Positions 12,000 to 24,300 of a DNA stretch of 64,000 nucleotides are shown one piece after another. The stretch is taken from the NCBI RefSeq assembly GCF_947623445.1, contig NC_135246.1, positions 11,763,856 through 11,827,855 of the forward strand, read 5' to 3'. The stretch is from Clavelina lepadiformis (Eukaryota > Chordata > Ascidiacea > Aplousobranchia > Clavelinidae). Below the pieces are notes generated by a model, which ran no database searches, was not told the DNA's origin, and saw only the letters and a list, made by a program, of their open reading frames with translations. Numbering within the stretch: the stretch's first letter is position 1; every line of letters starts with the position of its first letter. Made by a program: the position numbers and the translations under genes.

Positions 12000-14900
12000 T
12001 TTTCCTTATTTAATTTTGTCATACTTATATACATCCATAGTCACAGTTTCTCTAAACACAAGGTAAACAATAAGACATCCGCACGTGGCATATGTTTCAT
12101 GATGACCTTGCATTTACTGGTTCAATAGGAAAGTGTTAGTCACAATCGAATGACAAAGCTGCCGGCTTCACACTGGGCCGGGTGTCTGTCGTCGGGATCC
12201 TTTTTGTCACAATAACCAGATCATTTCACACCCAGTGAGAACCAAGGAGAACAAATATTGCTTTTACAAAACGGATTTATTATATTAATCCTTTCTAAAA
12301 AGAAGGATAATATTAATAATAAATCTTCTTACAAATTCACGGTTTTGTAGACTTAACCTTTCAACAAAAGAGATATTAAAAGGGTTCATTTGTTTTTAAG
12401 CAATAAAGAAAAAGAATAAAGAAATTATGTGAGCTGGGTTATCTATCAGCTTTTATCTAAATTATCAGAATTAAAATCTTTTTTAAATATTCAAAAAATA
12501 ATTTAAATTGTTGGAAACAATAAATTGATAAAAAAAACTGTGCTTATAAAATAGATATTTTTGCCTAGCAGCTTGCTTGCCTGAAATTGAAACAAAAGAG
12601 CAAAATTCTACTTGACATCCGCCATCTGCAATTTTTTAATTTTTTCTAATATCCAACAAACCGCCAGGCTGCGCCAGACACATACTGGAATGCTGCGTAG
12701 CACCTGCCGCTTCATGTACATGGTAATATTTCGTGAATAAATGGATAAAAAAGAATCAATAGATTAATATGACCCGCCTAACCGACCAGTGTCGATCTCA
12801 GCATGCATCGAAGCTCAAGCACGCACTGTCAATTTGTACAAATGGTAATCGAACAATGCTAAGATTATCATTGGTCAAAGCACTTGTCCACTGTTCACAC
12901 AGTCAGCAATCCTGGTGGCTGAGATGGAATTTTTCTGTCTGTACCATAAAAGAATGAATGTTTATCGATCAGGAGCGTACAACATGCAGTTAATATTTAT
13001 CTTCGGCTATCAGTTTTAACTGCACTGCAACGTGGATTTCCTGAAATCTTTAAAGAAAAAATTGTACACTTGGACGCGTCATTTACTTTGGTCCCTGAGA
13101 ATTGCATTCACGCGTAATTACAGCTATGCAAAATATATCTCATTTAAATCGAAACACTTTACCTAGATAACAAACAATATTTAGTTACATAAAACAATTT
13201 CACGTGAACCAGTTAATAAGAATTATACAATTAACACTAACCAAATTATGCACTTGGCTGCAATAATACAATCACTATTTACATTCGTACACGACGGTAA
13301 CACTCCTGCTAATAATTTCATCTCTATATACTTTTAGTGCAAGATTTAAAACAAAAATAGAACGGAATAATTGGGATATGCCATATCAAAAGAAATAAAA
13401 AGTTAATAAGCAATTAATGTTTAAGGTTTCAAATCAGTTTTTATAAACGCTTTTAGTAACATTTAAATTTCCTAGGACCGCTTAGCACATTTGCAAGCGG
13501 CAATTCTAAGCTGTTTGTTCTACTTGAATTTTGAAATCTGTTCTGTTAAATCTTCTTTACACCTTTCTCTATTTTTAGCAACCACCTAGTTAGCTGGTAA
13601 TATCAAACCGGTAGTAGGTACGAAGAATCAAAATGGCTGCCATATGTCCAGAACGTAGGTCTTCTTTATTACGCCATTAAAACGGGATGGTATGTGTTAG
13701 TATGACAAGATTCTGTGTTAGACGTGCAAACTGTAAAATGATATATTTTTGGTAAATAAAAGCCTGCTTGTAATTAAATAATAATAATAATAAAATTAAG
13801 TCTGTTTACTTTCAATGTTAAAGAACTTTATGATAAAACTGGAAAAGTAGTTTGCTGAAAGCTGGTAACATCTCACTTTTGCCACTACACACGTTACAAC
13901 GACTAATACTGTGCTTCATTGACCCCAAATGCACGACTCGATCCATATCATGTTAAGTAGCAAAGTCATTAGCCTTTGCGTTAGCCTCGTTGGTTGCGCA
14001 GACGTTGCTTTTAATAAGCCATGCCGCTTTAACTTGTTGTTCCTTTCATAAAGCAAAATTTGTTTCTGACTTTTTGTTCTCATATTGAAGATTTAAAATG
14101 CACTGAATTTAATGTCAAACGTACATTTTTGTTACAGTAAATTACTTATGTTAAATTGCCCATTGCAATGCAAAATGTTGGTAGAAAATGACTGTGGATA
14201 AGAACCTCGGCAGCAATGAAATTGATACATGTCTGATGACATACATAGAGTACTACGAATTCGCAAATCACGGCTACGCTAGTATACAATTACACTCCTA
14301 AATGGTTATGCTTGTTGTTTATTCATCCGATATAAATAAAGGATTTACCACTCCTTTTCTAAATTTGCACAACTGAAGACATGATAGATTTACAGTTACA
14401 ATTTGGAAGAAATGCTATTACCCGCCTATTAGTCTAGTATGACATTATAAAGGCATAGATTTTGCTCTCAACGTAATGTGGCAAAAAGCTGACTTTAAGT
14501 GTTCTGTATATGCATAGATGGAATGCAAAACCTGTCACATAGTGATAGGGTCACAGCCTTCTGCCTAAAACTGAGTAAGCTGCAGCTGACTGTAGCCAGG
14601 GGAAAATAAATAGAATACAGACCACACAGATACTCCTATTTCTCTAAAGTCCGATTGATAATGAAAAGGGTGGCTTTCAGTTTCCCCTCTGAGTAACTGG
14701 AAGAGTTTACATTATTTGCTTCAAAGCCAAACCTATTTATCACCCGTTAACGCGCGACTTACATTGGCTGCCAGAATAGACGATCTTTGAAGCGCAATGT
14801 TTGCATTTCGAAAGAGCGTATCGTATGGTCAATAACGGTCAGCATTCTGACGATGGTGCGAAAGAACTTTCAATTTGAGCGGAACCAGAAAAATTATCCA

Positions 14901-17760
14901 CCAAAATTTTTTATGAACGTCTGGCTTCAGGCAAATGCTTATGTATGCAGTAAAGGCCAGCGCCTATAGGGTGTACCGCACTTTATTTGCCTTTTTTCTT
15001 TCTTTCAGTTATATATCAACCTTCTCAATACCAATCCAATATCCATCATGCATTACGGACAGTTCATTCACTACAAAGTTCTTGCTCAGTAAAACATTTC
15101 ACATACAGCTAACTTATGAAACCACCGCCACGTTCGGTTAAAATAAAACTAACCTGCAATATTGACCCACTGCACCTAAGACGTACACAACTACAGTTAA
15201 TAAGAACAGTAGTACTACTGCCAGCAGTCAATGGTAGATTAAATTCGTCTACGTTTTTCAATGGGTTAGACTTAAGGAGAACGCTTGCTCTCACGTGTGA
15301 GGATCAATGGTAGAAAATGTTTCGCAAAATTTGAAAAGAAAGCGACTGAATTCACACCTCCGATGAACGAACGCTGTCTGTTTGTTGTTGGATTTAACGG
15401 TAAGTGCTTGGGACCCCTATTTATACCCAAGCCCGCATTTGGGATAAAAATTTTTAAGCGTAGGTGGGAAGGAAAAAGTAATATATTTCAACATCATTTA
15501 TTACTCAAGGGTATAGAAAAGCTTGTTTTTTAGGGATTTAAGAATTAGAATAATTTCAAATTTCATGAAAAATTCTAAACTAGAATTTTATGAGCTATAT
15601 GATTGATAAAAATATTCTATTGTCATAAAGAACTTTATAAGATATTACTGTATAAGTGTAGTGTTGGAATTAAATATTAAAGTAGCCTAGGCTATAGAAT
15701 AAATAGCTAGCTATCACCTCTTTGGATTGTTAATGTTATTATTTGCTTGAAATTTTATAGGCAATACAACGTGAAGTCCAACAAACATGAAAAAATATGC
15801 ATTAAGAAAATGAAAACCATACCAAAAAAACTTTATCCCATCTACAAACATTCTGTGTAAACTTCTAAGGATAAATCACAAAAAACGAATGAACCTGAAA
15901 CGACGGCCAAAACTAAATGGAAAAAATCCTTAAGGCTGGTAACAGGTGTCTTTCAGTACTCAACAAATAAGTTTAATGGAACCCGGTAAACTCAGATTAG
16001 ACGTAAATAAGGCATGACTTTGTAAAATGATGTCTCAGAAGTTGTGAAAAAATGAAAAACTTTAAGTGATTACATAGGTATAGTCTAAGTTTATATGTAT
16101 GTTTTTGGATTAATACTCCAATGTTTGAGCAGGCTACCGCGTTTTTTCAAAATAAAATCTTTATTGACTTTCCTTCCAACTTCTGTGGGCTATGTGGATT
16201 GTCACCAGCCAACGATGGACACGTTTTATTGCGACATACTATTTAATCAAACTAATTCTTGCAACACCCGCTTCATTCTACAAATGTGAATTCTGATTTG
16301 TTTTTAACCAACAACAATACGCGAACGGACCTTTTGATGATGTCGTTATAGAATGTCTTTGTTAGGTTATGAAGCATAATGCTGCTTTCCTATTTGTCAA
16401 GGGATTATTCGTTAATCCCTATAGCAGTGTATGTCTGGTAGCTTTTCACCAAAAATGCGGGTAGGTTGCGTTTTTAATCACGCCAAATGTTTGCCTTACT
16501 AAAAATCTATGTGGCGATGACATGCAAATCGTAATGCTTTGAACATATAATGACTTGTCTTTAGAAAAACATTTAATGTAGGTACTTTTTTCCGATATCA
16601 CCCCGTTGACATTTACTCTATTGACATTAGGTTTGCGAAAAAAGAGAACGAGAAGGACGGATTTTGCAATTAAAACACGACGATGGTTTGAATGTTCGGA
16701 CATATCCGAGGCTTGGCAATTTTAATCTGAAATAACAATTGAGTGTGGTCATGTTTGCGCACCTGATGTTTGTACTGACAGTTTGCTTACCTACTTATAA
16801 CGCTGCGGCCAGGTGTGGGTTAAGTAGCTTAACTGATAACTTCGAGAAACAAGTTGTGGATTAAAGAACTTTCAAACGTTCGTTTTCGCTTGTATTTGAT
16901 CCTTGTTCTTTCGTTGTTACAAAGTCCCTTAAGTGCTGTCACTGGATTTTGTATTATGTTCTACTTTCGTAACACGGTGACCCCAGAACGAATCCTGGTA
17001 GCACACGACATATAGGGAAGGTGCGATAACATTTTCCTCGGTACCACAAATGGAAGTGTTGATGGAACGCAATGAGCAAAATGCTTATGCCATACATCAT
17101 TTTGATGCGTTGATACGCCCTATCTTTGGTCTCATGCAAATATAATTCGAATTTTCATTCAGGCATGCAATCTTTCAACGATTCGGGAAAAAATGTATCA
17201 AAGACCATTAAATGAACCGCGGCCGCATCTAAAAAGTCCAGTTTGGAAACATCAGTCAACACAAGGCTGCTGGGTGGGCAAAGGTAAAAGGCGAACGAAC
17301 GACCAAAAGCATGGCCTTCGCAAGCTGCGATATACGAAAATAGCACAACATAGAACTGTAACAATCTTCGTTGGAAACACGTGCCTTACAATAATGGTCT
17401 CAATACAGTGGCTTTTATTCGAAAAATAGTCGTTGCACAAACGTTACCGTAAAAAACAATAGTAAGTCGAAACGTTATTGCCTATACAATGCAAAAACTT
17501 GGGGCATAGTACAGTATGACCAAGGCGAAACAAACACATTGAAGTAAATCTAAGCAAATTGAACAGACTCAATTCCAAGTATAATTGAAGATAGATTATT
17601 ACAGATGCAAAGATGCTGCTTTTGGCAGAATTAATTTTGTTTACAAATGCAAATAGATGCTTCGAAATTTTCACATTGCAAAACTCTTTGCATAAAAGAA
17701 TTGAATGTCTTGCAGTAGGCTACGTTGTCACATATGCTAAACAAATAACTTTTTTATGAC
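12000..17760. other. Intergenic DNA upstream of SIM, no gene recognised
   Basis: Non-coding stretch between the SIM 5' end and the 3' end of the THEMIS-like gene. Open frames are short, overlapping and without family resemblance. Visible structure is a hairpin at 12274-12325 and a short (ATA)n run near 13782. It is the natural place for SIM promoter and enhancer sequence, but nothing in it can be assigned from sequence alone. Confidence 0.5.
12274..12325. repeat. AT-rich hairpin upstream of SIM
   Basis: Two arms of about 20 bases (GATTTATTATATTAATCCTT and its near complement) flank a short A-rich loop. Partly complementary segments TTTTACAAAACGG and CGGTTTTGTAG lie just outside, so the fold extends further. 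It may be a remnant of a fold-back element. Confidence 0.5.
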
Positions 17761-17799
17761 CACAAACTCGAATCGTAACTCAATTCAAGCTATTTACCT

Positions 17800-17945
17800 T
17801 TTAAGACTCTAGTCAAGTAGAGTCGTTTCAAACGATGACTCGAGTCAAGTCATTTTTATACTTTCTTAAAAAGGGATTCAAAGCCTTGTGACTCCAAAAT
17901 GACTCGAGTCCAGTCACTGACTCGAGCCATTACGACTCTGCACAA
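17800..17945. repeat. GACTCGAGTC-type palindrome repeat cluster
   Basis: About 150 bases made of variants of the palindrome GACTCGAGTC and its partners GACTCTAGTC, AGTCAAGTC and GACTCCAAAATGACTCGAG, in both orientations. This is typical of the body of a short non-autonomous DNA transposon. I could not fix the ends or a target duplication. Confidence 0.5.
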
Positions 17946-18160
17946 GACTACAAAATCATATTGCAATTATTCTCTATTTTTGTAATCCATTAACGGCAAA
18001 TGCAGAGTTCCTCTTTGTGGAAAAAATGCTTTTTCAGCAAAAACTAATACTTAAGTTAAATACTGACGAATGATATAATCGTGATGATATCCAAAACTAA
18101 ATTTATCTTCACGAAGTGTAAGCTGTAATATAGCCAATACACTAAGATAGTATTGCATAA

Positions 18161-18166
18161 TTTATT
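18161..18166 (-). terminator. Candidate polyadenylation signal of THEMIS-like gene
   Basis: AATAAA on the minus strand about 215 bases after the stop codon of the THEMIS-like gene. It is the nearest good hexamer I noticed, in AT-rich sequence where chance matches are common. Confidence 0.35.
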
Positions 18167-18380
18167 AAAATAGTTTAATACGTACATTGCCAAAGTATTA
18201 ATCGGAACGTGTACAGAATCGCTCATATAGCATCACTATATTGTTAAAAAAACAATTGCAGGAGATTTCGTCACACTTGGATCAAACAGATGGCTTGAGT
18301 ACCGCAACATTAACAATCAGACAAATTAAAAATCATAATTTACTGCTAACTAAATCATCCGTGTTCCAATAACATGTTCA

Positions 18381-21300
18381 TTAGCCGCAGTATTGTTTTG
18401 GCTTAGGTGGGCGACCGGGCATTGTTGTAGGGCTTAACCTGCTATTGTGTGTACCCCTCATATCGTCATAAGCTTCATCGATGATTGCTCCCTGGACACC
18501 ATTCGCTACCTGAACAATGACAAAAGCAATCCTATATTAACTTGTCAAAAGACCTTGCCTTGCCTTGCAAATTGAGACAAAGGCAAAGATTAACCCGGCT
18601 CGAAAGCCTTACAAAGTACAATACTACTTAACTGTACATACATTAACAGGAGTCGTTGGGAAATCGTATTCAACATGTTCAGTTTTGTATGACGCGGTTG
18701 ACATTTCCCATTGTCTCATAGCGTATTCGCCAGACGTGAACGGTCCAGTGGTCGGACGCGGTGTGTCGTATAAAGGTTCAGCGACAAATCCAGATTTAGT
18801 CGAAAGAGAAGAATTTGTATCATTATCAACGGGACTTAATACTGTTGGTCGATCGTACTCTCTAATTTCCGATTCTACGGGATATTGACCGACGCTGAAG
18901 CTCCGTGGAACATCATACATCGATTCTGTTGAAAAACGTTGGGCTTGGACGGGGAAATCCCTGTCCGGTTTGTCGCAGTCCATATTTGGTAGTGAAGTTG
19001 CCAATTCGGCATTTCCCTTTCTCCCTTTTCTTGGCGCTGGAATAGGAGGCGCGCTGAAAGGTGATTTCTCTCCCACTGAAAGCACATCACTTTTTTTTCT
19101 AGATATGTCTTCAGCAGATGCGTATAACTCTGTGTGTTCATCTCTTAGAGGAATTTCCATTGATGCAGAACCCGCTGTGAAAAATAGAAATATTTAACTT
19201 AAAAAAGTTTAAAAACGATATACAATGATATATTTAAGCCACTTTGAAACAATACTTTTCTAACACCAAGCGTAAGACAAGAATATCTAAAAATAATTAA
19301 CAAAACAGATGTCAATGCTGTGTTAAGCTAAATTGCAACGCACGTGTTCTAGACGACAAATCCAAGTCATCCGCACTAGAGCGCTCGAGATCTATACTTC
19401 CGCCATCGGAGAGCTCCCCTGCTTCGCATTTCTCAAACGTGAAACGGTTTTGGTTCGTTTGGGCTTTGACAACTTTGGCGTACCGAACTGGTTGCCGTTC
19501 AGGAACCTCGGGAATAGAAACGGTCTCCTTTGGTGGCTAGCAATAAACACAAATATTTCCAACTAATTGTGCGCGGTGCAACGCCTAACTCTGTGTGCCA
19601 TGTAATGTGTACCGACCTCAAACGGCGATGGTGAAGTGAGAGAGATTGTGGAACAACATTTGGATAAATCCTGCAATTCCGTAACATCGCGTTCCGAAAG
19701 CTAAAGTGAGTCGTATAGTGTATGTAAAAAACTGCATTTTTCAAACAGGCCTCAAATTTTAATACTATTCATTATTATCTAATATTATTATTTAATACGA
19801 TCGTCAATTTGCCTGAAGGTGATCCAATATAGACGTAAAAATAATGAAGTGATTATTGTATCGGAAAATGTCGTTGTTGAAAATAAAGAATTATGCAAAT
19901 ATGCAAGGATAAAAGACATCTAAAACTAAGATCTTTTTTGTAATAGTTAGGTTTAAGTTTGAGTTGTAGGTTGGTATACGATAATATTTAACAAGACAAA
20001 TATGGTTAACAAGCCAAATCGATTTATAGGGCAAATTTGCCCATAAAATGAACGTTGCATCTTGTAGTAACCCAAAATGTTAGGCTAGTTAAGGTAAAAA
20101 TACCAGTTCAACGCATGGAAGCTTCTGCAGTCCCTTAAAGTCACTTCGTCTGGGAAAAGGGTCGATTCCTTGGTCGTCCCCGTCCTGGGTGGACTGCACT
20201 TCACGGAGCAGGATAGCGCTCCGGGATGCGGGGAGTTCGTGCAAAACTCCGGTCGATTTCAAACCTTCATCGGTTTTTCGGAGACTTTCAACAATGACAG
20301 TCAATTCTATTCATAAAAAGTACATAGATTAAGGCCGTCGCCAAAAGCGAAAGTTTGCGTTCTAATTGAGTACGTGACTGCTGCAGTATATAGTATACCC
20401 ACAAAAACAATATCATTTCGTGCGCGTGCAACAAAATTGTACAACAACAAATAATATTGTTTTTAAGTAGGCTACATTGTATGACATCTGCACGAGGTGA
20501 ACATACAAATACAAGATAACGCTAGTTCGTAAACTGGAATGTAATTATGTGAAGCTCGCTAGCGTCAGCCATACGCCCAGCGTTGATCGTTCGGAAAAGT
20601 GCGAAAATTAGTTGTGTAAATTGTCAAATTATTGTTATAACTTTAAAGCAGTGGTTTTTAAACTAGATTCGATCGAACCCCTAGGATTTGATGAATCAGT
20701 ATCTGGTGTTCGATGTACATCAGGATACACTTTGTTTTGTATAATGTATAATTTTGAATATTCAGGAAGAGCTCAGTGAATGCGTGTATGAAATTTGCTG
20801 GGCTCAATCCAGTAAGTTTTAGAACCACTGCCTCTAAGGACATGCAACGAAAATGTCACTGTTTAATTTACGTCTGAGGAGCACTGCGTCTGAACTGCGA
20901 CAACCAATATATTTGCATTACTTTTAGAATAACTATTTAAGTCTCACCATTTATTTTGCCCTTCACAACTACGGTTTCCTTCTGGGCTAGTGGATCAAAC
21001 CCCAGACTCAAATCGGATCCAACCACTTTCACACAAATAGGAAATATCTTCTTAAAGAGGTCCTGTGAAGTCATAATACCCGAACATGATTGTTGTTCAA
21101 CTCGCTCAAACCTCCCCGGAAGGTTAACAGGATAAGTAACGGAGTGCTGCGGTCCACTGGCCTGGCTTGACACTGTGCAATGGACGACCTGCAATGCAAA
21201 ATAGAGTTGCTAACACGGCAAAACTTGCCCTTTGTTTTAATACTTGTCCTTTGGTAATTGCATCATCACGTCTTCACAATAAGAATACGGCTTCTGTTAT

Positions 21301-24300
21301 GGTAACTATACAATATTCATCATTAGCTAAATTTTTTTCAACTTGCTAGCAAACCTTGACGTCTTTGTCTTTGATTTTTATGACGGAACTTTTCGAGAAT
21401 TGCACGAACTGACCCTCGTAGCAAGGATCCAGTATTTTTTCCACCGGATATGACGTACACCTCGTGATGTACGTCATTCCGTCGCCTGTAGGGACATCCC
21501 CGGCGCAGTCAAATATCAAAGGCAACCTGATAATTATACAAAGCACACTGTGAAAGTTTGCTAGCGCAACTTCACTTGATTCGATATTTCGGACAGCTTA
21601 AAGAAAGTTTACTATTACCGAAAAATGGCTTATTAAAATGCATGTAAATAACTAATTATAACTTGAAGTTCTTTAACTATGAAAATAACCCCAATCCTCA
21701 AACTGTTTTAGTGGTCTCCAGGGCAAAACTCGGCCTACCAACCGTTATGTAAAAATTTGGCAAAAAATGATTGAAACGTATAAAACCAAGATAACATGGT
21801 AAGCTAGTTTTAAAAGCCAAGCCAAAGGTGCTAAGCTTAAATGGAGGTAACAATTGGACGTTGCGGGTGCCACATTTAATGCCATTAGCATCATCACATA
21901 AGTCAGCTTTTAGAAGAAATTAAATTCAATATTTTTATCAAAAAAGATCTACAAGAAAAACGTGCCGTTATTGATTGCTAGAAATACATTTTGCATATAA
22001 CCCAATCATGTTTTTTGGCTCTTTGCCGCCGGTTTTACCAATTTCAATTAATTTGATTAATTTCAGTTAATTCGGGTATTTGTGAACATTCGCAATTTAA
22101 CTTTTATATGGACACGATAGGATACGAAAATGCAGACGCTGTAGTACCATGGTTATGCAAATTCTTTCAGAAAACAAACAAGTTTCCATGAATTGCAGAA
22201 AACGGTAAAACCCTCCCGATAACGTCATGCAAATAAATAACCCATTGTGTATTACTGTGCAAAGCTAATGTATTTTTTACAGGCGGAATAAACAGCTTAA
22301 AATAGTTGCCTTTTGCTGATGCCTTGAAACACTACGTATTCTTACAAACCTTTCGAAGTTGCCATTGTAATGCGCTGAAACCAGGAAACGTTTTGAGTCT
22401 TGTGACGTCATTATCAACTTACGAACGCGGCGAGTTCGATGAAGGGCGACCCAAGTTCCGTGAGAAAGAGAACCCTGCAGATAAAAGCAACATTCACTCA
22501 GATTTCTGATCATGTTCATGGAAGTATGTGGAACATTGACTAAACGGACAAACTTGTACATGTGTCAATAAAATTAGTTGGTTACTAAGCACTAAACACA
22601 TTTTTGTGATGAGAGGTTTTGTAATATTACTTGTCTTCAGCTTGCATTTAATATTTGAAAGTTTCTTAGTTAGTAAAACGCTTACTAACATGCATCGGGG
22701 TGTACAAGATTGCGATCTTGATTTATCCTAATGTGCCAAGTCTGCAAACAGCATTTAAAATGCTAGCCAAGGCACGACATCGGCCTGTGACGTCAGTTAA
22801 TCTCAAACGTAAACAACTTATAAACCAGCAACAACCCTCAAACAAACATTTGCCTGGAAAGCGGTGTAGTGAAAAGTATATAGTAAACTGCGCAATCATT
22901 TGCAACGCACACAACGCGAGAATCATCAAACTAAACTCTCAATACCAGCACTGAAAACAATTATCTACCGCACAAGACTAGCCAAATATGAGATAGAGAA
23001 GCAACCTGTTGCCTCGAACACGTGCCAGCTCCACTTCCTATAACCCCAACAATCGCATGACCCCTCGATTTTGCTCCTAACAGTGAGAGTATGTCGAGTT
23101 GGCTCAGTGGAAGAGCGGAGGGGTCTGAGGAAGAGCGGCTGGATCTTGGACTGAGGTCCATCAAGCTTCCGGCATTGGATGAGAAAAGAGGACCATCTTC
23201 TGGCGTCTTTACTTCCATGACCTGCGTGGAAAGATGCGGATGACTTTTTACGATAGTATCTCGCTCCTTGAAATATATGACATCGCCATATATACTGGCG
23301 CCACTATACGAACTAAAAGTTGTTTAAAGTAGACGTAACACCTTTTGGTAAGTGGCTATACTTTGTGGTAAAAAGCTCCAGCATATGTATACCTTTATTT
23401 TCAAATCCCCCGGTAAATAATACTCATTTCGATTTGGGTCACTCGTGTTAGACACGATGACAATATGTATCGGTTCAAAGACTAGTTCTCTGCAGCGCCA
23501 TTCTTTTGGTAACATCCAGTCATCATCGGTCTTGAATTCCTTTTCGGTTTTCTTTTCGCTTCAAAATAAGGCCAGCAGAGGAATAGAACTTAGGTAAATA
23601 TTCACAATATATGCAAGACGTGTGGTGTTGACAATACGCTAATACAAAATGAGAAAATGACTTACTCCAATTGTTTTTCCCTAGACTTAAAAAGTCCTCG
23701 TAACGCATCAAACCGCTTTCTCTTCATGTTTTCGGTACCAGATGCAGTCAAACTGTCTTTGTTCTCACCACATACTTTAATCCTTAAAGACATATAGAAA
23801 GAGATGGAAATATAATACAATGCGCATTGAAAAGAAATGTTAGAATATGCCACAAACAGTAATGTGAGGGACTTGTGGTAAAACAAGCTGACTTCAAATC
23901 AAAAAAGAGTTGTTTGAAAATAGGCCTAAATACCGGAAAAGAGTTTTTCAATAATAACTTATTTGGTGTTTAATAAGCAGTCAATGCCAAAAAATGTATC
24001 GCAAATTCGGCCCTAGTATTTGTCATTATAACATTCATGTCTTCACCCAGTTATCGGCAACGAACTAGGCTAAGGACAAGACAGCACAGGTGGGCAGTCG
24101 GTACTTTGAATGTACTGTCGGTAACGGTACCGGTACTTGGCAAAAAATGTACCGACGGTTCCGGTATTCGGTACTATTTCAAAAAAGTAGTTCGGTACTT
24201 TGTCGGTAATCGGTACCGGTACTATTTGTGCAAAAGATGTTGCTGTAAATGCAATATTTGCCGCTATTATACCCCCGGAAAGGTTACTCTAGGTCATAAC

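Noticed and set aside
13782..13795. Short (ATA)n run
   Set aside because: Ordinary microsatellite; too short to be informative.
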